DNA from: Alphaproteobacteria bacterium
Lineage (GTDB): Bacteria > Pseudomonadota > Alphaproteobacteria > Micropepsales > Micropepsaceae
Direction of reading: 5' to 3'
DNA: 64,000 bases
NCBI GenBank assembly: GCA_021324545.1
Contig: JAJPIX010000059.1
Coordinates: 1 to 64,000 of the forward strand
In this document: positions 32,936-40,757 of the stretch, in pieces
Numbering within the stretch: the first letter of the stretch is position 1
Layout of the letters: the number at the start of each line of letters is the position of its first letter
Program-made: the position numbers and the translations under genes
The notes under the pieces: model-generated
The model's database searches: none
What the model saw: the letters and a program-made list of their open reading frames with translations, nothing else
What the model was told of the DNA's origin: nothing

Positions 32936-34141
32936 TCATTCCGCGGCCTTCTGCTTTGCGGTCTCGAGCGCCCGCGCCGCGGCGGAGAGCGCCATCACCG
33001 CTTCGCGCACGTGATGCTCTTCCACGATCAGCGGCGGCACGATGCGGACCACATTGTCGCCGCCGCCCACCGCCAGCATGTGCTGCTTCCTGAGCGCGGC
33101 CAGAAACTCCGTGTTCGGCACTTTCATCTTGAGCCCCAGCATCAGCCCCTGCCCGCGCACTTCCGCAAACACATCCGGATGCTCCGCGATCAGGCCGGCA
33201 AGCTGCTGCTTTGCGTAATTGCCCATGCGCTGCACGTGTTCCAGAAATCCGGGCTTCAGCACTTCGTCCAGCACGGCATTGCCCACGGCCATGGCCAGCG
33301 GATTGCCGCCGAAGGTGCTCCCATGCGTGCCCGCCACCAGCCCCTTGGCCGCGCGCGCCGTGGCCAGGCAGGCACCCACCGGAAAGCCCGAGCCGATGCC
33401 CTTGGCGATGGGCATGATGTCGGGTGTCACGCCCGCCCATTCATGCGCAAACAGTTTGCCGGTGCGGCCGACGCCCGTCTGCACTTCGTCGAAGATCAAA
33501 AGCAGCCCGCGCTCATCGCAGATGCGGCGAAGCGCGCGCAGGAATTCGCCATCGGCCGGGCGCAATCCGCCTTCGCCCTGGATCGGCTCGATCATCAGCG
33601 CGGCGGTGGCCGGCCCGATCGCCTTCTCAAGCGCCTTTACATCGCCGAACGGCACCTGATCGAACCCGTCCACCTTGGGGCCGAAGCCATCCAGATGCTT
33701 CTGCTGCCCGCCCGCGGCAATGCCGGCCAGCGTGCGGCCGTGGAACGCGCCTTCGAAGGTGATGATGCGGAAGCGTTCGGGATGGCCTTCCACATGATGA
33801 AAACGCCGCGCCATCTTGATCGCACATTCCACCGCTTCCACGCCGGAGTTGGTGAAGAACACGACATCGGCAAAGGTGGCGTCGGCGAGCCTGCGGGCCA
33901 GCCTTTCCTGCCCTGGAATGCGATAGAGGTTGGAGGTGTGCCAGAGCTTTCCCGCCTGTTCGGCCAGGGCCTTCACCAGATGCGGGTGCGCATGCCCCAG
34001 CGAATTGACCGCAATGCCGCCCGCGAAATCGAGATACCGCTCGCCCTTTTCGTCGAACAGATAGGCGCCTTCGCCGCGCTCGAACGCGATGTCGGCGCGC
34101 GCATAGGCGGGAACAAGGGCGGATGCGTTTTGCTCTGTCAC
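32936..34141 (-). CDS. argD: Acetylornithine/succinyldiaminopimelate aminotransferase
   Basis: PLP enzyme of arginine synthesis, 401 residues. [18 protein letters not shown] near 40, the PLP phosphate-binding [18 protein letters not shown] near 95, [15 protein letters not shown] near 135, and [15 protein letters not shown] near 220 are visible, with the Schiff-base Lys in [14 protein letters not shown] near 250. GTG 34141 is preferred because GGAGAA lies 5 bp upstream; a TTG four codons earlier overlaps that Shine-Dalgarno. First gene of argD-(relic)-argF. Confidence 0.94.
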   Translation of the reverse strand: MTEQNASALVPAYARADIAFERGEGAYLFDEKGERYLDFAGGIAVNSLGHAHPHLVKALAEQAGKLWHTSNLYRIPGQERLARRLADATFADVVFFTNSGVEAVECAIKMARRFHHVEGHPERFRIITFEGAFHGRTLAGIAAGGQQKHLDGFGPKVDGFDQVPFGDVKALEKAIGPATAALMIEPIQGEGGLRPADGEFLRALRRICDERGLLLIFDEVQTGVGRTGKLFAHEWAGVTPDIMPIAKGIGSGFPVGACLATARAAKGLVAGTHGSTFGGNPLAMAVGNAVLDEVLKPGFLEHVQRMGNYAKQQLAGLIAEHPDVFAEVRGQGLMLGLKMKVPNTEFLAALRKQHMLAVGGGDNVVRIVPPLIVEEHHVREAVMALSAAARALETAKQKAAE

Positions 34142-34159
34142 GGGATTCTCCAAACGCTT

Positions 34160-34183
34160 GCGCCCGGGCTTCCACCCGGGCGC
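34160..34183 (-). promoter_or_regulatory. Hairpin in argD leader
   Basis: Perfect 9-bp arms GCGCCCGGG and CCCGGGCGC around six bases, ending about 8 bases before the argD Shine-Dalgarno. It could influence initiation. No run of U follows, so it is not a terminator on the coding strand. Confidence 0.4.
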
Positions 34184-34323
34184 TCAAACGCCTGTTTTAT
34201 CGTCCCCCGCCGCCGCGGGGTCAAGAAACGCCGCGGAGGCGCGGAAACCCGTTGTTGGCCGCATCGGTTCGCCAGGATCCGGGCCCCCGGTCCTGGCGCG
34301 CGCCGGCGCCCGTGCGACCGTGT

Positions 34324-36651
34324 TTACGGCGGCGGATTGCTGATGAGATACGGCAGGCCATCGTTGATGCTGTTGCTCTGGCCCCAGACAGCGGCGCTGA
34401 ATCCGTTCGGCAGGCCGCCCTTCAACGCGCTGTCGGTGAGCCCCGTGATGCCGCTCCGGTTCGCGATGCTGCCGACGCCCTGGCCGGGGTCGGAGATTCC
34501 GCTGGTCGTCATGTCCCAGTAATCGTTCTGCAGCACCGACGTGTCGCTGGCGTCCTCGAAGCCGATGAGTCCGCCCGTCACGCCCGCGCCGCCGGTGACG
34601 GCGCCTGCCGCATACGACCGTTTGATCGCCGCGCGCATGAGACCGAAGCCGTGCGTGTGGACTTGCCGGTTGATGAGTTCCGCCACCAACCCGCCGGCAT
34701 CGCCGCTTTTCCCCGTGACTGTCCCGGTGGCATAGGAATCCAGGATCCGGCCGCTTTCCCGCCCGACGAGGCCGCCCGACAAGTCAAACACGTTGTCGTC
34801 GACTGCCGTCACGTTTCCGGTGGCAAAGCAGTTTTTGATCAGGCCTTCGGACCATCCCATCAGACCGCCCCCGGTTGCTGCCTCGACATTGCCCGTTGCG
34901 TACGAATTCAGCACCTCTGCGCCGAGTTGGCCGTTGCCGAACGAGGTACCAATCAGGCCGCCGCCGAAATCGGTGTCGCTGACGTCTCCGGTCGCATAGG
35001 AATTCTCAACCGATACCGGAAACTGGCCGCCCGTTTCCACCTCGCCGGCCAGACCGCCTGTCATAAAGCCGTCTGTTACATCGCCGGATGCATGGGAGTT
35101 CAGGATTTCGCCCGTCAGCTTGCCCACAAGCCCGCCAACAGGCCCGTTCCCGCCGCCGTCCACGTCCACCGCGGCGGAAGAGTTTTCGACCAGGCCGGTC
35201 GCGATCCCCACAAGGCCGCCCGCCGGCACCAGCCCGCCACTGAGAGTCCCGCTGGCGTGCGCGTTCATGATGGCGGTGTTGAGCGCCGCCTGACCTACCA
35301 GCGTGCCGATGGCCGTTATGGTGGGCGAGGCTGCCGTCACCGACACGTTGCTGAGCGTGATGTCGCGCAACACGGCGTTATGGGCGAATCCGAACAGACC
35401 TGTCGCTCCGTCGCCGCTGTTGTTGATCGAGAGATTCGAGATCGTGTGGCCCAACCCGTCGAACGTGCCCTTGAACAGGGGAATCGGCGCCCGCGAATAG
35501 GTGCCGTCGGCGCCGGCGTCATAATCCTGCACCAGGGCGAAATAACCGCCCGTGTTTGCCGATATGGCGCTGGCGAGGTCTGCGACGCTGGCTTCAATCG
35601 TGTAGGCATGCCCGTCGATCGAAAGCGCGCCGCCGAGGTCATCGAAAGTGACGAGGCCGTGCGGACCCAGCGAGAATGCGCCGTCCCCCGATCCATCGTT
35701 CGAAATGATCGTGAGCTTGCCCTTGCCCTCCACCTCGATGGCCCGATTGACCGTGACATTGCGCCATGCGTCCAGCGTAAACGTCGCGCGGGAGCTCCAC
35801 GCAATTGGCGCATTGATGGCTATGTCCCCGTCCCCGCTGCTCTTGGCGCCCGGGCCGCTGGCCGATGCTGCCGATGTCATGAGCGTCACATTCGTTCCGC
35901 CATTGAGGCTTGCATCGATTGTGTTGGCCGCGCCGGAACCGACGGTCAGATTCACGGGGTCAAGCAGCCAGCGCCGGGCAACGATCCTTGCTCCGGCCAG
36001 ATGCAGATGGCGGCCTGAGGTTTCGACGTTCCCACCGCGGCCGTTGCGTTCGTCCGCGCCGATATCGCCTCCCACGCGGGCGCGTCCCGATGCGACGATG
36101 GCGACATTGCGCGCCCCGATGCGCCCCGAATTGACAACCGTGCCGCCAAACAGACCCGCCGTATTTCCGGATTCGATCGTGCCGCGGTTCACGACATTCC
36201 CTTTGTTGCCGCCCGACAGGGTCAGCCGCCGTTCGTCCAGGATCGAATCCGCACTGCGGCCGGAGGCCACAAAGCTCCCCTGCGTGTCCACGGCACCGCT
36301 TTTCGAGACAACGACGCCCGCGCGGTTTACGAGATAGACCGAGCCGCTGGCCTGAAGCGCGCCCGAAATGCGCGAAAGGTTGCCGCCTTTTACGATGTTC
36401 AGCGTGGCGCCGCGCGCGTTGTCAAAAACGACGCTGTTGGCCTTGCCGATGGAAAATGTCTTCCAGTTTATGATTCCGGTCGCGCCCGACTGCTCGATCG
36501 TCATTCGTCCGCCGGATTTCGAGATCGTGCCGCGGCCTTCCGTGAACCGCCCCTTGCCGGGCAGGGGATTGGCCATCGTCCCGCCGGCCGAAATCAGCAG
36601 CGCCAGCGTACCGGCTCCGCTCAAGAAGAGCGTCTTCAAATTGGCCATCAT
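34324..36651 (-). CDS. Large secreted exoprotein: haemagglutination-activity (TPS) domain plus GLUG repeats
   Basis: About 775 residues. A long Sec signal (LKTLFLSGAGTLALLISAGG) is followed by the two-partner-secretion domain: ISKSGGRMTIEQSGATGIINW near 50-68 in parts, NIVKGGNLSRISGAL near 90, GSVYLVNRAGVVVSKSGAVD near 108-127. From about residue 400 come GLUG-type beta-helix repeats (GGLVG, NSYATGDV/NSYATGNV units about every 30 residues). Expected to be exported through a TpsB pore and act in adhesion or biofilm, but no TpsB gene is in the window. ATG 36651 follows GGGGAGGGG. Confidence 0.87.
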   Translation of the reverse strand: MMANLKTLFLSGAGTLALLISAGGTMANPLPGKGRFTEGRGTISKSGGRMTIEQSGATGIINWKTFSIGKANSVVFDNARGATLNIVKGGNLSRISGALQASGSVYLVNRAGVVVSKSGAVDTQGSFVASGRSADSILDERRLTLSGGNKGNVVNRGTIESGNTAGLFGGTVVNSGRIGARNVAIVASGRARVGGDIGADERNGRGGNVETSGRHLHLAGARIVARRWLLDPVNLTVGSGAANTIDASLNGGTNVTLMTSAASASGPGAKSSGDGDIAINAPIAWSSRATFTLDAWRNVTVNRAIEVEGKGKLTIISNDGSGDGAFSLGPHGLVTFDDLGGALSIDGHAYTIEASVADLASAISANTGGYFALVQDYDAGADGTYSRAPIPLFKGTFDGLGHTISNLSINNSGDGATGLFGFAHNAVLRDITLSNVSVTAASPTITAIGTLVGQAALNTAIMNAHASGTLSGGLVPAGGLVGIATGLVENSSAAVDVDGGGNGPVGGLVGKLTGEILNSHASGDVTDGFMTGGLAGEVETGGQFPVSVENSYATGDVSDTDFGGGLIGTSFGNGQLGAEVLNSYATGNVEAATGGGLMGWSEGLIKNCFATGNVTAVDDNVFDLSGGLVGRESGRILDSYATGTVTGKSGDAGGLVAELINRQVHTHGFGLMRAAIKRSYAAGAVTGGAGVTGGLIGFEDASDTSVLQNDYWDMTTSGISDPGQGVGSIANRSGITGLTDSALKGGLPNGFSAAVWGQSNSINDGLPYLISNPPP

Positions 36652-36894
36652 CCCCTCCCCACTCACGACATCACATTATTCAGCGAAGCCGGCCTGCGAC
36701 CATGAAAGTCTTGCTGACGTTCCCGATATGTTCTATAATCTTTTTGGCAAGCTTCGGCTGCTCAAGAGGAAAACGGCAGAATCGATCTGTGGACAAGGAC
36801 TAGTATGCGCCCCTCAGAACTTGTGTGGCTGTCCCGGAAGGCTACGATATCTTGTGCCTTAAAGGCAGGAGATCGGGCAATGGAGCCTTCGCAC

Positions 36895-37347
36895 ATGAGC
36901 TGGACGGACGAACGCGTCGAACAGTTGAAATCGCTTTGGACAGAAGGGCTTTCCGCGAGCCAGATTGCGCGCGCGCTTGGCGGGGTCACCCGCAACGCCG
37001 TGATCGGCAAGGTGCACCGGCTGGGGCTTGCCGGCCGCGCCACCCCCACCCGCTCGGACCGGCCGCGCGTGCCTTCGGCGCCGCGCGTTTCGATGCGCGC
37101 CCATCACGTGCCGGAACCGCCGGTGGTGGAGGAAGATCCCGTCATTCTGGAAGATGGCAGCCATGCCACGGTGCTCACGATCAACGATCGCATGTGCCGC
37201 TGGCCGATCGGCGACCCGAGCGAAAACGAATTCCATTTCTGCGGGCGCAAGCCGAAAGCCGGTTCGCCTTATTGCGAGGCGCATGCGCGCAAGGCCTATC
37301 AGCCGCAACAGCAGCAGCGCCGCGACAAGGGCAGGATGGCAAGTTAA
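36895..37347 (+). CDS. gcrA: Cell-cycle transcriptional regulator GcrA
   Basis: Sigma70-associated activator of alphaproteobacterial cell-cycle genes, acting at CcrM-methylated GANTC promoters. 150 residues from the ATG of MSWTDERVEQLKSLW; the whole N-terminal helix-turn-helix (LSASQIARALGGVTRNAVIG) is conserved. The C-terminal sigma-binding part has the family pattern MCRWPIGDPSENEFHFCGR and GSPYCEAHA. Upstream in-frame ATGs exist from 36805 but lack homology. One GAATC (GANTC) site lies at 36779-36783 in the upstream region. Confidence 0.95.
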   Translation: MSWTDERVEQLKSLWTEGLSASQIARALGGVTRNAVIGKVHRLGLAGRATPTRSDRPRVPSAPRVSMRAHHVPEPPVVEEDPVILEDGSHATVLTINDRMCRWPIGDPSENEFHFCGRKPKAGSPYCEAHARKAYQPQQQQRRDKGRMAS

Positions 37348-37432
37348 GAGCGTCGCAGAGATCCTTGCCGCAAAATCCGGTCTTTATCCGCCGCGAATGT
37401 GACAGACGCAGAGCGGTGACAATAAGGCCAGG

Positions 37433-38134
37433 TCAGGCGGCGAAGGTTTCGTCCAGCGCGTAGCCGGCCGAGCGTACCGTGCGAATCGGATCGCGCACGC
37501 CCTTGATGTTGAGCGCCTTGCGCAGCCGGCCCACGTGCACATCCACGGTGCGGGCTTCGACATAGACATCGGAGCCCCACACCGCATCCAGAAGCTGCTC
37601 GCGGGAAAACACGCGTCCCGGATGCTGGATCAGATGATCGAGCAGCTTGTATTCGGTGGGCCCGAGGTGAATTTCCTCGCCCGCGCGGCGGACGCGATGG
37701 GCCGCACGATCCACCTCGATATCGCCGATCCGGATCACATCTTCCGCAAGTCCCGGCCGGATGCGCCGCATGACCGCGCGCAGCCTTGCCAGCAGCTCGA
37801 TCATCGAAAACGGCTTGGTGATGTAGTCGTCGGCGCCGGTGTCGAGGCCGCGGATGCGGTCGGTTTCCTCGCCGCGTGCGGTCAGCATGATGATCGGCAG
37901 ATTGCGGGTTTCCTGCCGGCCGCGGAGGCGGCGGCAAACCTCGATGCCCGACAGATGCGGAAGCATCCAGTCCAGGAGCACGAGATCGGGCTTTTCCTCG
38001 GCGGTGACAAGAAGCGCCTCTTCGCCGTCATGGGCTTCGAGCACGCGGTAACCCTCGCGCTCCAGATTGTAGCGCAGCAGCGTGATCAGCGCGCCTTCAT
38101 CTTCCGCAATCAGGACGCTCGGCTTCAGCATCAA
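37433..38134 (-). CDS. phoB: Phosphate regulon response regulator PhoB
   Basis: 233 residues, OmpR class. Receiver domain with phospho-acceptor Asp in LVLLDWMLP (residue about 55), acidic pocket AEDEG near 10, Lys in DDYITKPF near 108. The winged helix has HLGPTEYKLLDHLIQHPGRVFSREQLLDAVWG (in parts, about 160-190) and TVDVHVGRLRKAL, the PhoB recognition helix. It overlaps the phoU stop by 4 bp (ATGA), so the operon is translationally coupled. Confidence 0.95.
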   Translation of the reverse strand: MMLKPSVLIAEDEGALITLLRYNLEREGYRVLEAHDGEEALLVTAEEKPDLVLLDWMLPHLSGIEVCRRLRGRQETRNLPIIMLTARGEETDRIRGLDTGADDYITKPFSMIELLARLRAVMRRIRPGLAEDVIRIGDIEVDRAAHRVRRAGEEIHLGPTEYKLLDHLIQHPGRVFSREQLLDAVWGSDVYVEARTVDVHVGRLRKALNIKGVRDPIRTVRSAGYALDETFAA

Positions 38135-38859
38135 GGCTGTTTCCGTTCGAAGGGCACGGTGGTCGTGCTCGTCACGTCGGCCTTGGGACGATCGATGGCC
38201 AGGTGCCCGCCCGTCACCATGTGATAAACGACTTCGGCGATGTTGGTGGCATGATCGCCCGTGCGCTCGATATTCTTGGCCACGAAGAGAAGATGCGTGC
38301 AGAGGCCGATCGTGCGCGGGTCTTCCATCATGTAGGTCAGAAGCTCGCGAAACAGGCTGTTGTAGAGTTCGTCGATTTCGCCGTCATTGCTCCAGACAGC
38401 CACCGCCGCTTCGGAATCGCGGCGCGAATAGGAATCGAGCACCAGTTTCAGCTGCGACAGCGCCTGCCGGCCCATGCGCGCAAGCCCCTGCGTCAGCCGG
38501 ATCGGCGGCTCGCGGTTCAGCACGATGGCGCGCTTGGCGATGTTCTTGGCGAGATCTGCGATGCGCTCAAGCTCGCTTGCGATCTTGATCGAGGCGAGCG
38601 TTTCGCGAAGGTCCACCGCCATCGGCTGCCGCAACGCCAGCAGCTTCAGCGCCTGGTCCTCAACCGTCTGCTGCAGCTGGTCAACTTTCGCGTCGGCCGC
38701 CACGGTCCGTTCGGCAAGGGCCGTGTCGCGGCGGGCAATGGCCTCAATGGCGTCGGCCAGCTGCGATTCCGCAAGCCCCCCCATCTGGGCGACGGAGGTG
38801 GTCAGCGCTTCCAGCTGCTCCGAGAAGGCCTTGACCGTGTGATCGCTCATTTGCGCCAT
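38131..38859 (-). CDS. phoU: Phosphate signalling protein PhoU
   Basis: About 242 residues. The two PhoU helical bundles are visible, each with the metal-contact pattern: ELERIADLAKNIAKRAI near 90 and NIERTGDHATNIAEVVYHMVTG near 195. It opens with HTVKAFSEQLEALTTSVAQMGG, typical of PhoU. ATG 38859 is used; ATG 38850 three codons later is an alternative. Lies between phoR and phoB. It dampens PhoR signalling through the Pst transporter. Confidence 0.93.
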   Translation of the reverse strand: MAQMSDHTVKAFSEQLEALTTSVAQMGGLAESQLADAIEAIARRDTALAERTVAADAKVDQLQQTVEDQALKLLALRQPMAVDLRETLASIKIASELERIADLAKNIAKRAIVLNREPPIRLTQGLARMGRQALSQLKLVLDSYSRRDSEAAVAVWSNDGEIDELYNSLFRELLTYMMEDPRTIGLCTHLLFVAKNIERTGDHATNIAEVVYHMVTGGHLAIDRPKADVTSTTTVPFERKQP

Positions 38860-38910
38860 TCGCTTGCAATCCCTTGCGTAAGGGCGAACCGCCACGTCTT
38901 TGCGACATAT

Positions 38911-40203
38911 TTATAACACTTCCGTGACAGCGGCGGGCGGCTGGCTGGGAACGGCGGCGGCCGGCAGGAATACGGTGAATGTCGACCCGGCCCCCGGCTC
39001 GCTCTCGATCTGAAGCCGACCGCGATGGCGGTTGACGATGTGCTTGACGATGGCCAGACCCAGGCCTGTTCCGCCCTTTTCCCGGCTGCGCTTGACGTCC
39101 ACGCGATAGAACCGCTCGGTCAGACGTGGGACGGCGTCGCGCGGGATGCCCTCGCCGTCGTCCTTCACCGCTGCAAAAACCTCCGGGCCCTGCCGCGACG
39201 CGGCGGCGCCCAGTTTCACCCAGACATGTCCGCCTGGCTTTCCGTATTTGATGGCATTGTGAATCAGGTTCTGGAGCACCTGGATCAATTCATCCCGTTC
39301 GCCTGTGACATCGGGCAGGCTCGGCGGCGCATCCACGGCAACATGGATGCGTTCGGCTTGGGCCAGCGGCGCAAGCGCCGCCGCCGCATCGCGCGCGACG
39401 CCGGCAAGATCGGTTCTTCCCGAAGGCGGAACATGCTCGTTCAATTCAATCCGGTTGAGCGAGAGAAGATCATCGATCAGGCGGCGCATGCGGCCCGCCT
39501 CAAGTCCCATGATTTCGAGGAACTTTTCGCGCGCGGCGGGATCGTCCCTCGCGTGTCCGCGCAGCGTGTCGATAAATCCGGCGACCGCCGCCAGCGGCGT
39601 GCGCAATTCATGGCTGGCATTGGCCACGAAGTCCGCCCGCGCCTGTTCGGCGCGCTTGACCGCCGTCATGTCGTGCAAAAGAAGCGTTATCCAGTGCGGC
39701 GGCGCGTTGGTATGGGCGACATAGGCCTGGTAGTGGCGTTCCACGGGAACGCGCACGGCAAATTCCACCGACGATGCCGCGCCGGTTCGCGCGGTCTGTT
39801 CGATCGCCGAGAGCACCGCAGGCATGCGCAGGAGCGTTGAAACGGGCTTGCGCTCGAATTCCATTCCCACGATCGCCCGCATGGCCGCGTTCGCAAACAA
39901 CGCGCGCCCGGAGCCATCCAGCAGCATCAAGGGATCGGGCAGCGCCTCGAAAACTTCGCGCACGATCGGAGACAGATTTGCGACCGAAGCGACTTCGGCC
40001 GCCGGCGGCTGTGCGGGCAACCGGTCCGCCCGGCGGCTTTCCGCAAACCAGCCGGTGAGCGCCAGAAGCACGGCCGCGGCTGCGGCCGGCCAGGCGCCCG
40101 AGGGGCCAAGAGCGAAATCCAGCGCCACTCCGGCTGCGATGCCCGCGGCCAGCCCAAGGCAGATGTTGCGGATCGCTCGCCAATTCGCGGCTTTTTCGGC
40201 CAT
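38911..40203 (-). CDS. phoR: Phosphate regulon sensor histidine kinase PhoR
   Basis: About 430 residues from ATG 40203. Two N-terminal hydrophobic helices (ICLGLAAGIAAGVALDFAL, AWPAAAAAVLLALTGWF), a PAS domain (VFEALPDPLMLLDGSGRALFAN near 75, in parts), then HisKA with phospho-His in FVANASHELRTPLAAV near 205, N-box LQNLIHNAIKYGKPGG near 320, G1 VKDDGEGIP and G2 KGGTGLGLAIVKH. The frame is open to 40431, but that extension overlaps the pilin gene and has no homology. Upstream of phoU-phoB without pst genes between. Confidence 0.93.
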   Translation of the reverse strand: MAEKAANWRAIRNICLGLAAGIAAGVALDFALGPSGAWPAAAAAVLLALTGWFAESRRADRLPAQPPAAEVASVANLSPIVREVFEALPDPLMLLDGSGRALFANAAMRAIVGMEFERKPVSTLLRMPAVLSAIEQTARTGAASSVEFAVRVPVERHYQAYVAHTNAPPHWITLLLHDMTAVKRAEQARADFVANASHELRTPLAAVAGFIDTLRGHARDDPAAREKFLEIMGLEAGRMRRLIDDLLSLNRIELNEHVPPSGRTDLAGVARDAAAALAPLAQAERIHVAVDAPPSLPDVTGERDELIQVLQNLIHNAIKYGKPGGHVWVKLGAAASRQGPEVFAAVKDDGEGIPRDAVPRLTERFYRVDVKRSREKGGTGLGLAIVKHIVNRHRGRLQIESEPGAGSTFTVFLPAAAVPSQPPAAVTEVL

Positions 40204-40274
40204 CGCTCGCCCCGGGATCACGCCCGCATCATACGCAAACTCCGCCATTCCCGCGCGGGCGTAATGCGACACTT

Positions 40275-40757
40275 CTAATACGTCACCGTGACGGTGATGG
40301 TATCCGAATAAGCCCCCGTTGCGACGAACTGGCCGGCCGGCACGCGGCCATAAACCGTGAAGACCACCGATCCCAGATGCAAGATCGCGGAAAACAGCTG
40401 TTCGATTGTGCCGTCGAGGCCGTCGCCCCACACCGTCGAATAGGCCGGGGTTGTGTAGAGGTTGTAGGCAAGGCCTGAACTTCCGTTCAGCATCCGCCGG
40501 GGCTGGTATCCGCCGCCCACGCCCTGCGATAGGGCCACGGCAAAATCGGGCAACAGATCCAGGCCAAGCCCGCAGGAAATCGTGATGGTGCCACTCGCCG
40601 TGAGCGCAGCCGGCGATGTGGGCAGATAGTTGCCAAAACGGACGGCGGAAGCCGAGACGGTGACGGGATCAAGGCCCGTACCGCACAGGAGCGCATGAGC
40701 CGGACGTACCGACGCACAAATGAAGAGCGCTGCAATCCAGGTGGGCCGTATGTTCAT
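40275..40757 (-). CDS. Spore coat U (SCPU) domain pilin, distal gene of the pilus operon
   Basis: 160 residues with signal peptide (WIAALFICASVRPAHA). A single SCPU domain is recognisable: PVTVSASAVRFGNYLPTSPAA near 30, paired cysteines (LLCGTG, ISCGLG), LAYNLYTTPAYSTVWGDG near 95-112, and the terminal strand VYGRVPAGQFVATGAYSDTITV. In Csu-type operons the gene after the usher encodes the tip adhesin CsuE, normally with two domains. This one has one. The start overlaps the usher stop (ATGA). Confidence 0.85.
   Translation of the reverse strand: MNIRPTWIAALFICASVRPAHALLCGTGLDPVTVSASAVRFGNYLPTSPAALTASGTITISCGLGLDLLPDFAVALSQGVGGGYQPRRMLNGSSGLAYNLYTTPAYSTVWGDGLDGTIEQLFSAILHLGSVVFTVYGRVPAGQFVATGAYSDTITVTVTY

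Noticed and set aside
36805-36894. N-terminal extension of GcrA from ATG 36805
   Set aside because: The family starts at MSWTDERVE; the extension has no homology and covers the probable promoter.
38911-40431. Longer PhoR starting at 40431
   Set aside because: The extra 76 residues overlap the distal pilin gene, lack membrane or sensor features and read as its shadow; ATG 40203 precedes the first membrane helix.
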